Source of the DNA: Sphingobacterium corticibacterium
Lineage (GTDB): Bacteria; Bacteroidota; Bacteroidia; Sphingobacteriales; Sphingobacteriaceae
Reading direction: 5' to 3'
Assembly (NCBI RefSeq): GCF_004208525.1
Contig: NZ_SGIT01000002.1
Location: 124,001 to 188,000, forward strand
Length of the DNA: 64,000 bases
The position numbers were made by a program, and so were the translations under genes. Each line of letters starts with the position of its first letter. The stretch's first letter is position 1. Below are positions 36,897 to 44,617 of the stretch, one piece after another. Under the pieces are notes generated by a model, which was not told the DNA's origin, did not search any database, and was given only the letters and a program-made list of their open reading frames with translations.

Positions 36897-37526
36897 TTAA
36901 CGCACCATAAACATAATCGTTGGTGTCCAAGGACTGCAACCATGCTTGTTTCGCGAACGAACTCGGAAATAAATATACTGTCCAGGCTCAAATCCACCCC
37001 GATAGGCTTTGAAAGAACGAGATGTAGTTTGCTCCTCTTCCCATAAGGGAATATTATTACCGTCAACCTTTGTAGCAAAACAGTAGTCATACAACATATC
37101 CCGCCCCACGGGCTGGAAACCAAAAGCTACTTCTCCACTTCTTCTTCCGTCGGTTAAAAAAGGTGATCCTGGCGTATCAGGCGCTTGTCCCTTACGCTTT
37201 CCGGTCAATACAGGAAATCCAGAGCTATAGAGTTTCACTAGATCACCATTACTTACTACGTTTACGTAAAACACCAATTCTTGAAGTAGGTCGCTGAGTT
37301 TTTTCTTACTTTCCCGTTTTTGTGCTTTCACCAAGCGGCTACCACCTACCGATTCCACTACTTTTTGATGGTAGTCCGCATAAGCTTCTTCTATTTCCGC
37401 CATGGTTGGTGTCGGATCAACAAAAATAACCGACTCTTTCATACAACGGATAATCCAAGTCGCGGTCACGACGAGTTTCTCGTCAGGATAACGAAAAAAA
37501 TTAGCTTTTGCACGGATATACTTCAT
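36897..37526 (-). CDS. Uncharacterised protein with fibronectin-III-like C-terminus
   Basis: 209 residues, no signal peptide or membrane helix. The N-terminal half is helical and charged (TMAEIEEAYADYHQKVVESVGG, then KAQKRESKKKLSDLLQEL). The last 60 residues resemble a fibronectin type III strand pattern ending SFKAYRGGFEPGQYIYFRVRSRNKHGCSPWTP. Proteins of this kind, often beside each other in Bacteroidota genomes, have no known role. A complete promoter (TTG, 20 bases, TAACTTTG; 37597 to 37567) lies 40 bases upstream, so it is a real, separately transcribed gene. Confidence 0.7.
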   Translation of the reverse strand: MKYIRAKANFFRYPDEKLVVTATWIIRCMKESVIFVDPTPTMAEIEEAYADYHQKVVESVGGSRLVKAQKRESKKKLSDLLQELVFYVNVVSNGDLVKLYSSGFPVLTGKRKGQAPDTPGSPFLTDGRRSGEVAFGFQPVGRDMLYDYCFATKVDGNNIPLWEEEQTTSRSFKAYRGGFEPGQYIYFRVRSRNKHGCSPWTPTIMFMVR

Positions 37527-37566
37527 ATATGCATGAGTAGGATTCGTAATAAGATAGCGCTTTTCC

Positions 37567-37597
37567 CAAAGTTAAGCATTACAAAGAGATTTCACAA
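37567..37597 (-). promoter_or_regulatory. Promoter of the fibronectin-like protein gene
   Basis: Minus strand: TTG (37597 to 37595), 20 bases, TAACTTTG (37574 to 37567). It is a good match to the Bacteroidota consensus, followed by a 40-base leader. Confidence 0.6.
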
Positions 37598-37623
37598 TGT
37601 CGTGAGGGCGTTTGTTTTTAGAA

Positions 37624-37938
37624 CTAAGGCAAACGAATGTAAACCGAACACCAACGGAAATGATATAAAGACGGATGTTTCTAGCGCTAAGGCAAACGGA
37701 TGTAAGCCGAACACCAACGGAAATGACATAAAGACGGATGCTTCCAGCGCTAAGGCAAACGGATGTAAGCCGAACACCAACGGAAATGATATAAAGACGG
37801 ATGCTTCCAGCGCTAAGGCAAACGGATGTAAGCCGAACACCAACGGAAATGATATAAAGACGGATGCTTCCAGCACTAAGGCAAACGGATGTAAACCGAA
37901 CACCAATGGAAATGATGTAAAGACAGATGCTTTTGGAC
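37624..37938. repeat. 63-bp tandem repeat array, five copies
   Basis: Five head-to-tail units, each beginning CTAAGG, start at 37624, 37687, 37750, 37813 and 37876. The units differ at only a few positions. Because 63 is a multiple of three, long reading frames stay open on both strands across the array: plus strand with the core KANGCKPNTNGND, minus strand with FPLVFGLHPFALALEAS. I do not call either as a gene, because neither has a promoter, a family match or a plausible start. Each unit seems to contain shorter related words around ACGGATG, suggesting growth from an approximately 21-base ancestor. No spacers are present, so this is not a CRISPR array. Confidence 0.9.
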
Positions 37939-38421
37939 GAAAGACATTCGGCTTTGCAAAAAAGAGCAACAGATACGCGCTCATGCTACGTAACATGCTT
38001 TTAAAGAAATACATCAACAACCAAAAGACGGCAAACTTTAACCTAAAGTCAAACGAAGTTGCGCAATAGTCAATCCGATATTTTTCTTTTCCATACGTAT
38101 TTTTTTTATCCCCGATTGCTTTTGTCATCAATCGGAAGGTGCTTGTTGAAAACTTGGTTGTCAAAACGATGTTTCCACTCCACATTGTGTCTTTATTGAA
38201 TAAAAACAAGATAAACGTGGTGTATTTGACAAAACATTCGAAACACAACGAAAATTACCATGACGTTTCTGTTAAAAAGATGTTCCGCTATCGCAAAAAT
38301 CGGTTCCGAATGAACGTAAAACCATTCGCATGTAAGCCAAATTCGTTCTCTTTTATTGCAAAAGAATCCGGATTTATTGCAAAAGCGTTCATGTTTACAT
38401 CCATGTTACGTAGCAAAAATG
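37939..38421. repeat. Repeat-rich intergenic DNA with 13-bp inverted repeat
   Basis: No convincing gene. GCTACGTAACATG at 37985-37997 recurs inverted at 38402-38414. TTTATTGCAAAAG is repeated directly at 38352-38364 and 38373-38385, 21 bases apart. Words related to the 63-bp unit recur here in both orientations: GCATGTAAGCC near 38329 and the complement of GGATGTAAAC near 38393. With the array just upstream, the whole stretch 37600-38420 looks like one degenerate repeat family that could fold into long stems in RNA or DNA. Confidence 0.6.
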
Positions 38422-38464
38422 ATGAAAAAATGCCCCATAAAGCTTCTAACTTTTGGGGCATTAT
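38422..38464 (-). terminator. Rho-independent terminator of serS
   Basis: On the minus strand AATGCCCCA (38462-38454) and TGGGGCATT (38437-38429) form a 9-bp stem, with an inner AAAG/CTTT pairing, followed by six T. It lies 28 bases after the serS stop. Confidence 0.9.
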
Positions 38465-38491
38465 TATAGATAACAGCGCGTTATTTTCAAA

Positions 38492-39763
38492 TTAATCAAT
38501 CCACGCAAAACCGGTATAGGGAACCAAAACGGCCGGAATACGGATACCCTTCTCCGTTTGGTTGTTTTCCAGAATGGACGCCACAATTCTTGGCAATGCC
38601 AACGCCGAACCGTTTAAGGTGTGCGCTAATTGCATTTTGCCATTTTCATTTTTGAAACGAACTTTCAAACGATTGGCTTGATAGGTTTCAAAGTTGGATA
38701 CCGAAGATACCTCCAACCATCGTTGTTGGGCAGCACTAAACACCTCCATATCATACGTCAGTGCCGACGTAAAGCTCATATCGCCGCCACACAAACGCAA
38801 TACGCGATAAGGCAGTTCCAATTGCTGCAACAGGCCTTGGATATATGCACTCATCTCTTCCAATACTTCGTAGGATTTCTCCGGATGAACGAGCTGCACG
38901 GTTTCTACTTTGTCGAATTGGTGTAATCTATTCAGACCACGCACGTGTGCACCATAAGAACCTGCCTCCCGACGGAAACAGGGGGTATATGCACAATGTT
39001 TGATAGGGAACTGCTCCTCTTTTACAATGGTATCGCGGTATAAGTTTGTTACAGGCACCTCGGCTGTAGGGATCAGATAAAAGTCATCACCGCCAACATG
39101 GTACATTTGCCCCTCTTTATCTGGTAATTGCCCGGTCGCAAAAGCAGAATCTTCATTCACCAGAATCGGTACCTGCACCTCATTATAGCCAGCTTCAACG
39201 GCTTGATCTAGAAAGAAATTAATCAGCGCGCGTTGCAAACGTGCGCCTTTTCCTTTATATACCGGAAATCCCGCGCCCGTCACTTTCACACCCAATTCCA
39301 GATCCACAATATCATATTTACTCAACAATTCCCAATGCGACAGTGCCCCCTCGGGTAATGTGGGTACAGTACCATGTTCTAAAACCACCTCATTGTCGTC
39401 CGCAGAAACGCCTGTTGGCACAGATGTATGTGGTAGATTGGGTAACTGTACAATCTTGTCTTGCAAGGTTTGTTCAACTTCCGCAAGTTTTTCGGTCAAT
39501 GTTTTTACTTGTTCTTTATATCCGGACGACTTTGACTTTACCGCTTCAGCTTCCTCTTTCTTTCCCTGGCGCATCAAGTCTCCTATTTGTTTGGCAGCAG
39601 CGTTTGCCTCGGCAGCAATAGCGTCCGATTCGTTCTGAATTTTACGCCGTGATTCGTCCAATTGAATGACCTCGTCAACCAACTCCACTTCTTTAAAATT
39701 CTTTACCGCTAATCGTTCGATGACTGCATCTCTGTTTTCACGGATATAATTTATTTGTAACAT
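38492..39763 (-). CDS. serS: Seryl-tRNA synthetase
   Basis: Charges tRNA-Ser. The N-terminal coiled-coil arm is followed by a class II catalytic core: motif 2 with TPCFRREAGSYGAHVRGLNRLHQFDKVE and motif 3 with NGSALALPRIVASILENNQ. The start at 39763 (MLQINYIRENRDAVIERLAVKNF) is the conserved family start, giving 423 residues. The frame continues upstream to 39808, but a TATCTTTG box (39794 to 39787) lies between the two starts, so the longer form would not be transcribed. Confidence 0.97.
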   Translation of the reverse strand: MLQINYIRENRDAVIERLAVKNFKEVELVDEVIQLDESRRKIQNESDAIAAEANAAAKQIGDLMRQGKKEEAEAVKSKSSGYKEQVKTLTEKLAEVEQTLQDKIVQLPNLPHTSVPTGVSADDNEVVLEHGTVPTLPEGALSHWELLSKYDIVDLELGVKVTGAGFPVYKGKGARLQRALINFFLDQAVEAGYNEVQVPILVNEDSAFATGQLPDKEGQMYHVGGDDFYLIPTAEVPVTNLYRDTIVKEEQFPIKHCAYTPCFRREAGSYGAHVRGLNRLHQFDKVETVQLVHPEKSYEVLEEMSAYIQGLLQQLELPYRVLRLCGGDMSFTSALTYDMEVFSAAQQRWLEVSSVSNFETYQANRLKVRFKNENGKMQLAHTLNGSALALPRIVASILENNQTEKGIRIPAVLVPYTGFAWID

Positions 39764-39786
39764 AAATGAATAAGTAATTAGAAGGA

Positions 39787-39794
39787 CAAAGATA
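39787..39794 (-). promoter_or_regulatory. Putative promoter -7 box of serS
   Basis: Minus strand TATCTTTG, 23 bases before the serS ATG, the spacing seen for several promoters in this window. No clear -33 box. Confidence 0.5.
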
Positions 39795-39993
39795 ATAAGT
39801 GTTTTCATAAACTCGTCACTTCGTACAATCCAAACCTCCGTTTTTAATTAAAATACTAACAAAACAATCATAATATTGTAATTATATCATAAAATATTTG
39901 TAATTATTGAAAATATTACATACTTTAGAAGCATTATCAATCATATTAACAATTATTTGATATAAGCGTTATTATTAGTTCATACTACAACGC

Positions 39994-40001
39994 TAAGTTT
40001 G
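39994..40001 (+). promoter_or_regulatory. Putative promoter -7 box of the 31-residue peptide gene
   Basis: TAAGTTTG matches TAnnTTTG and ends 25 bases before the ATG at 40027. The preceding 200 bases are very AT-rich; a -33 box at the standard spacing is not clear. Confidence 0.5.
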
Positions 40002-40026
40002 TAGTGTAATATAAAATATAATAAGT

Positions 40027-40122
40027 ATGTTAAAAGATTTAGAAATTTTCGAACAAGACCACTACGTAGATCTCCAGGAGTTTGCGTACGATGGTGACGA
40101 CTTCATCGATTTTGAAGACTAA
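40027..40122 (+). CDS. Small acidic protein, 31 residues, function unknown
   Basis: ATG to TAA encodes 31 residues: it begins MLKDLEIFEQDHYVDLQ and ends DDFIDFED. There are 12 acidic residues and one Lys, with regularly spaced Phe, Tyr and Leu, so an amphipathic, strongly negative peptide. It is framed by its own -7 promoter box 25 bases upstream and by a strong terminator whose stem begins at the last base of the stop codon. This makes it a compact stand-alone transcription unit between serS and rsmI. I recognise no family. Options include a small regulatory or DNA-mimic protein, a leader peptide or a peptide precursor. Chance is possible, but promoter, frame and terminator fit together well. 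Confidence 0.6.
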   Translation: MLKDLEIFEQDHYVDLQEFAYDGDDFIDFED

Positions 40123-40152
40123 TCCCCCTCACCCCGAGGGGGATATTTGTTT
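40122..40152 (+). terminator. Rho-independent terminator after the 31-residue peptide gene
   Basis: Perfect 9-bp stem: ATCCCCCTC (40122-40130) with GAGGGGGAT (40136-40144), 5-base loop, then ATTTGTTTCT. The stem starts at the final base of the stop codon. Confidence 0.85.
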
Positions 40153-40196
40153 CTAACCACTCTTCAATTATAATTTCATAACTCATAACTAATGCT

Positions 40197-40204
40197 TACT
40201 TTTG
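40197..40204 (+). promoter_or_regulatory. Putative -7 box directly before the rsmI start codon
   Basis: TACTTTTG ends three bases before the ATG at 40208; TTTC lies 19 bases upstream in place of TTTG. If active, the transcript would start at or within the start codon, giving a leaderless mRNA. Confidence 0.4.
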
Positions 40205-40207
40205 ATC

Positions 40208-40870
40208 ATGCTGTATCTCGTACCTACGCCTATTGGTAATCTGGAGGATATGACCTTTCGGGCTATACGTATTTTGAAAGAAGTCGATATCATATTGGCG
40301 GAGGACACCCGTACAAGTGCTCCCCTACTCAAACATTTTGGCATTGAGAAGAAAGTATTCGCACACCACCAACATAACGAGCATAAAGCCGTCGCCGAAA
40401 TTATCCGGTTTTTGAAAGACGGGCAAAATATAGCATTAATCTCCGATGCCGGAACACCAGCGATCTCTGATCCGGGTTTTTTATTGGTCAGAGAGGTGAT
40501 TAAAGAGGGCTTGGAGATGCAATGCCTTCCGGGCGCCACTGCGTTCGTACCCGCATTGGTCAATTCTGGATTGCCTAACGACAGGTTCTGTTTTGAAGGC
40601 TTCCTACCCGTAAAAAAGGGGCGCCAAACCCGTTTAAAACAACTCGCCGAGGAGAAGCGGACCATGATTTTTTATGAATCTCCTCACCGCATCCTCAAAA
40701 CTATAGCCGAGTTTATCGAATATTTTGGCGAAGAGAGAGAGGCTTCTATTTCAAGGGAACTTAGTAAATTGTATGAGGAAACGGTGAGAGGAACGTTGGC
40801 AACGCTAAAATTACATTTTGAACAACACCCTATTAAGGGAGAATTTGTATTTTGTGTAGCAGGATGCTAG
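40208..40870 (+). CDS. rsmI: 16S rRNA 2'-O-methyltransferase (C1402)
   Basis: SAM-dependent tetrapyrrole-methylase-fold enzyme that 2'-O-methylates C1402 of 16S rRNA. It starts with the family sequence MLYLVPTPIGNLEDMTFRAI and carries EDTRTSAPLLKHFGI, ISDAGTPAISDPGFLLV, PGATAFVPALVNSGLP and FEGFLPVKKGRQ. At 220 residues it is the short form typical of the phylum. It is first in a unit with the PH/SHOCT gene and lnt. I start at the ATG at 40208, not the in-frame TTG at 40202, because the conserved N-terminus begins there. Confidence 0.96.
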   Translation: MLYLVPTPIGNLEDMTFRAIRILKEVDIILAEDTRTSAPLLKHFGIEKKVFAHHQHNEHKAVAEIIRFLKDGQNIALISDAGTPAISDPGFLLVREVIKEGLEMQCLPGATAFVPALVNSGLPNDRFCFEGFLPVKKGRQTRLKQLAEEKRTMIFYESPHRILKTIAEFIEYFGEEREASISRELSKLYEETVRGTLATLKLHFEQHPIKGEFVFCVAGC

Positions 40871-40906
40871 TGAAGCGTGAAGTTAGTTACGATTAAAAAT
40901 AAAAAC

Positions 40907-41569
40907 ATGAGTGTAGATAAATTTATTCAAGATGGACAGGATGCCAAAGTGGTGGAAAGGATCCATGATAAGATAGTCGATATGCTGACCGCTGGTGAGT
41001 ACATACAATACATCTCTCTGCAGAAGAAACCTGCGGTGACTTTATTACCAGATAGCATCACGATTAGCAATAAGCGCATTTTCCTTTGCGAGTTTACCAA
41101 ACTGGGTTTAGCAACCAACTTTGAGATCTATTCGTGGAACGACGTGAAGGATATTGCTTTCAAAGAGGAAATCTTTGGATCAAAGGTCACGGTAATACCC
41201 TTCACGGGGGAGAACCTTACGATCGATTATATCCCGAAGGTACAGGCGCGAAAACTGTATCAACTGATCAAAACGGCATTGGAGAATCCTACAGGAAACA
41301 AAACCGAAGAGCCTACGCCGGTTATTCCAACGCAAAAACCGATCGAGCAATTCAACCCACCCGTACAACCCGTCGTTGATGAACCTGCTACGCCTTCAAT
41401 TAGGGAAGAAAACAAGGAGGAGGAAATCATCGAACAATCGGGTATGTCCGTTGTAGAAGATGACGAGCTAACCCAAAAGCTAAAGAAACTCAAAACACTT
41501 TACGACCGACAGTTGATCACGCAAGCTGAATACGAAAACAAAAAGTCAGAACTCTTATCGCAACTCTAA
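40907..41569 (+). CDS. PH-domain protein with C-terminal SHOCT motif
   Basis: About 220 residues. The N-terminal half is a bacterial PH-like domain (ITISNKRIFLCEFTKLGL, then SWNDVKDIAFKEEIFGSKVTVI). A Pro/Thr-rich linker follows, and the last 35 residues (DELTQKLKKLKTLYDRQLITQAEYENKK) are a SHOCT oligomerisation motif. No signal peptide or helix is seen, so it is cytoplasmic, perhaps membrane-peripheral. The start at 40907 (MSVDKFIQDGQ) is preferred over the GTG at 40877. The function is unknown; it lies between rsmI and lnt, 3 bases before lnt. Confidence 0.75.
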   Translation: MSVDKFIQDGQDAKVVERIHDKIVDMLTAGEYIQYISLQKKPAVTLLPDSITISNKRIFLCEFTKLGLATNFEIYSWNDVKDIAFKEEIFGSKVTVIPFTGENLTIDYIPKVQARKLYQLIKTALENPTGNKTEEPTPVIPTQKPIEQFNPPVQPVVDEPATPSIREENKEEEIIEQSGMSVVEDDELTQKLKKLKTLYDRQLITQAEYENKKSELLSQL

Positions 41570-41572
41570 TTC

Positions 41573-43192
41573 GTGAACCGAAATTACCTTTTAGCACTTT
41601 TAAGCGCCGTCATCTTATGGTTGGCTTGGCCGCCTATACCTTATAGTAGTCCACTACTGTTCATTGGTTTCGTTCCCTTACTTATGGCCATAGAAGAAGT
41701 CATAAGAGGAGATTATAGCCAAAAAGGTAAAAAGATTTTCTGGTTAAGCTTCTTCACAGGCTTTGTATGGAATACAGCTTCTATCTATTGGGTATATAAT
41801 GCCATGAATGCCTATCTTCCATCCTATGTATCACTCCTCATATCGCTCATCCCTTTTGGACTGGCTCCACTACTCATGGCGTTCGTCTTTCGGTTATACT
41901 ATCAGCTTCGCAAAAAAATAGCTATAGGTTACAGTTTTATCGGACTGGTTTCTTTTTGGTTGGGATACGAGTTTCTCCATCAGTGGTGGGATTTGGCCTT
42001 TCCGTGGATGACATTGGGCAACGGCTTTGCCAATTTCCATCAAATTATCCAATGGTATAGCTTTACCGGCGTCTTTGGTGGTACCATATGGATTTGGGTC
42101 GTTAACCTCTTGGTGTTTCTGTTTGTGTGGCAAAAACGCGAAAAAATAGCGGTATTCAGCACGAAAAAGCTGTCCGTGGCGATCACCACCGCGTTGGTAC
42201 TACCGACTACGATTTCCATTATACAATACAATACATACACCGAGCATATAAATCCCTCGGAAGTAGTCGTGGTTCAGCCGAATATTGATCCCTATGGAAA
42301 GTTTGGTTTTATTCCTCCTGCGGAGCAGTTGACTACGTTATTAGAATTATCAGAAGGGGTTGCCAAACCGAACACCGAATTTTTCTTGTGGCCGGAAACG
42401 GCTATCTCTTCCGACCGGGGCGGTATTGACGAAGAACAGCTTAGGAGCTATCCAGCTTACGAACGTGTTATTAATTTTTTAGATAAATATAAGAATGGCA
42501 ATGTATTATCGGGGATCGAAAGCTATCAAATTTACAACGAGCCGAAAACCCTAACCGCCAGAGATTTTGGAAACGGTGTGTTTCTGGATCCTTTTAATGC
42601 AGCGGTTTTGATAGATCAATCCAGCAAACTTCAGTTTTACCATAAGTCCAAGTTAGTTCCCGGCGTGGAGCAGCTTCCTTTCGGCGAAACATTGAGTTTC
42701 ATGAAACCGCTTTTTGCACATTTTGGCGGCTCTACAGGAGGGTATGGCAGTCAAGAAGAACCATCCGTGTTCTATTCCCAAAGCGGTATCGGAGCAGCGC
42801 CTGTTATTTGCTATGAATCCATTTGGGGCGATTATGTAGCCGAATATATCCGAAAAGGCGCACAATTTATCGCCATCGTGACCAACGATGGCTGGTGGGG
42901 CAATACTTCTGGAAAAGACCAGCATCTGCTCTATGCCAAACTACGCGCCATCGAAAACCGACGTTGGGTAGCACGCTCCGCCAACACCGGGATTTCCGGT
43001 TTTATTAACCAGCGGGGAGATATCATCCAAAAAACAACTTGGTGGACTCCCGACGCCCTGGCACAGGAAATTAACCTAAACGAAGAATTGACTTTTTACA
43101 CCAAAAATGGCGATTTAGTCCTGTATTTGGCATTATTCGGCGGCTTACTTTCTCTATATTTTCTTTTTAGGATAAAAAAGAACACGACATAA
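41573..43192 (+). CDS. lnt: Apolipoprotein N-acyltransferase
   Basis: Adds the third acyl chain to the N-terminal Cys of lipoproteins in the inner membrane. About six N-terminal membrane helices (residues 5-210) precede a periplasmic carbon-nitrogen hydrolase domain with its triad: Glu in LWPETAIS, Lys in YHKSKLVPG and Cys in APVICYESIWG. A final helix (LVLYLALFGGLLSLYFLF) follows. The start codon is GTG, three bases after the previous stop. At 539 residues it is in the normal range. Confidence 0.95.
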   Translation: MNRNYLLALLSAVILWLAWPPIPYSSPLLFIGFVPLLMAIEEVIRGDYSQKGKKIFWLSFFTGFVWNTASIYWVYNAMNAYLPSYVSLLISLIPFGLAPLLMAFVFRLYYQLRKKIAIGYSFIGLVSFWLGYEFLHQWWDLAFPWMTLGNGFANFHQIIQWYSFTGVFGGTIWIWVVNLLVFLFVWQKREKIAVFSTKKLSVAITTALVLPTTISIIQYNTYTEHINPSEVVVVQPNIDPYGKFGFIPPAEQLTTLLELSEGVAKPNTEFFLWPETAISSDRGGIDEEQLRSYPAYERVINFLDKYKNGNVLSGIESYQIYNEPKTLTARDFGNGVFLDPFNAAVLIDQSSKLQFYHKSKLVPGVEQLPFGETLSFMKPLFAHFGGSTGGYGSQEEPSVFYSQSGIGAAPVICYESIWGDYVAEYIRKGAQFIAIVTNDGWWGNTSGKDQHLLYAKLRAIENRRWVARSANTGISGFINQRGDIIQKTTWWTPDALAQEINLNEELTFYTKNGDLVLYLALFGGLLSLYFLFRIKKNTT

Positions 43193-43300
43193 CCCATATT
43201 ATCTCCGTCGTATCCTCAATATAACCTTACTACTCCGTAATCATGGGATAAGCGCTGTATTAAACTAGCATTTTGTTAGCATTAATTATTAATAGATTTA

Positions 43301-43331
43301 TTTGTAATAAGGAAATACATGTGTATATTTG
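43301..43331 (+). promoter_or_regulatory. Promoter of the LytM-bactofilin-actin operon
   Basis: TTTG (43301-43304), 19 bases, TATATTTG (43324-43331): a textbook Bacteroidota promoter, ending 25 bases before the M23 peptidase ATG. Confidence 0.8.
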
Positions 43332-43356
43332 CTGTCGTTGACAACAATCTACCTGT

Positions 43357-44205
43357 ATGACATCACCTAAACCTACAAAGTGTACTATCATTATTGTAGA
43401 CCCCAAGAAAGGGAGTAGTCGTTCCATTAGTATCCCTGCGTTGCATTTATACAACATGCGGTATTATATACTCATTATAGCGGTCGTTACCGGTGTATTG
43501 ATTACTGCCTGTAGCGTATTGTATACGTCCGTTGGGCAGCAGAACGAAGAACGGGAAAAGCTCCTCTCCGAAATTAACATACTGCAGCAGCAGATACCAG
43601 CACCGGACGATACCCTGAATGCACGAAATTATGTGGAGCGCATGGAGGCCAAGCTTTCCAAAATCAGCGAATATCTTCAAAAAAGAGGTGTGAAGAGTTT
43701 TGTATTAGACGGGGCTGGCGGCCCAGAGTACAAGGACCTTAAGTTGGCTCCAGTAGAATATTATAGCGTGTACGACGAGTATATGGAACAGCTTTTCGAA
43801 GGGTTGGTGTATACGCCTACCGGTTTCCCAGCCAAACCTAAACTGACCTCCAATTTCGGATATCGCCGCAACCCTTTCCACGGGAAAACGACAGAATTCC
43901 ATTCCGGAATCGATTTTAGAGGAAACAAAGGCGATAAAATTCGGAGTACAGCCAACGGCGAAGTCGTTTTTTCCGGAAGGAACAGTGGATATGGCATCTA
44001 TGTACTCATCCGGCATCAAAACGGCTTCGAGACACTCTACGGGCATTTATCGAAGGCTTTGGTCAAAAAAGGAGATAAGATAGCAGCCAACCAAGTTATT
44101 GGCGAAATGGGCTCCACCGGGCGCTCAACAGGCCCCCATCTCCATTACGAAGTACGAAAAAACGGCAGGCCCATTAATCCGGTCGATTTCCTGAATTTAG
44201 ATTAG
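43357..44205 (+). CDS. Membrane-anchored LytM/M23 peptidoglycan endopeptidase
   Basis: 282 residues. A short cytoplasmic N-terminus leads to one membrane helix (about 36-57), a probable coiled coil (about 60-110) and a periplasmic LytM domain (about 160-280). Zinc and catalytic residues are all present: His182 and Asp186 in HSGIDF, His230 in YGHL, His261 and His263 in GPHLHYE. It should therefore be an active endopeptidase that cleaves cross-links in the wall. It starts an operon with two bactofilins and an actin-like protein, and its cytoplasmic segment and coiled coil could connect the wall enzyme to that cytoskeleton. M23-bactofilin pairs are known in shape control. Confidence 0.93.
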   Translation: MTSPKPTKCTIIIVDPKKGSSRSISIPALHLYNMRYYILIIAVVTGVLITACSVLYTSVGQQNEEREKLLSEINILQQQIPAPDDTLNARNYVERMEAKLSKISEYLQKRGVKSFVLDGAGGPEYKDLKLAPVEYYSVYDEYMEQLFEGLVYTPTGFPAKPKLTSNFGYRRNPFHGKTTEFHSGIDFRGNKGDKIRSTANGEVVFSGRNSGYGIYVLIRHQNGFETLYGHLSKALVKKGDKIAANQVIGEMGSTGRSTGPHLHYEVRKNGRPINPVDFLNLD

Positions 44206-44211
44206 GTAGTT

Positions 44212-44586
44212 GTGACAGTATCCATCATCAATAAAAAAGCAAACAGCAAGGGGAAGAAAACGGATTCCAGGACCACCCCCACGTTAATTGACAGACACTG
44301 CTTGATAAAAGGGAATATCTCCCAAACGTCTGCTATCCGGATAGAGGGGGTATTGGAGGGCGACATTCTAGAAGTCGGAAATTTGGTAATCGGCGAATCG
44401 GGCACGGTAAATGGAAACGTCCATGCCAAGACGATCACGATTTTCGGACAGATCAACGGAGATGTTGTCGCGACGGAATCCGTTGAAATAAAAAATTCGG
44501 GCAAGGTAACCGGAAAAGTAAACACCATAAGCCTTACAATCGAACGAGGAGCCACATATGATGGAAGTATCACCATGGGCAAATAA
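44212..44586 (+). CDS. Bactofilin (first of two)
   Basis: 124 residues, single bactofilin domain: a right-handed beta-helix with short repeats such as IRIEGVLEGDILEVGNLVIG, ESGTVNGNVHAKTI and INGDVVATESVEI. Bactofilins polymerise without nucleotide and scaffold wall enzymes. The first codon is GTG (MTVSIINKK), 6 bases after the M23 stop. The short basic N-terminal tail (KKANSKGKK) could bind membrane. It is upstream of the permuted actin-like gene. Confidence 0.93.
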   Translation: MTVSIINKKANSKGKKTDSRTTPTLIDRHCLIKGNISQTSAIRIEGVLEGDILEVGNLVIGESGTVNGNVHAKTITIFGQINGDVVATESVEIKNSGKVTGKVNTISLTIERGATYDGSITMGK

Positions 44587-44617
44587 AAAAAATAATAGCA
44601 TTTAAAATTATCAACAT

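Noticed and set aside
37624..37938. CRISPR array
   Set aside because: The units are contiguous 63-bp copies without unique spacers and there are no cas genes.
37320..38069. Plus-strand open frame of 249 codons through the 63-bp repeats
   Set aside because: Its first half is antisense to the promoter-bearing gene at 36897-37526, and the frame stays open mainly because the repeat length is a multiple of three.
37592..38248. Minus-strand open frame of 218 codons through the same repeats
   Set aside because: No recognisable family and no promoter box near its start; the hydrophobic repeat is the complement of the same units.
38139..38495. Plus-strand open frame of 118 codons
   Set aside because: It runs through the serS terminator hairpin and ends inside serS on the other strand; its composition looks non-coding.
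39764..39808. Longer N-terminus of serS
   Set aside because: The conserved family start is at 39763 and a -7 box lies within the extension.
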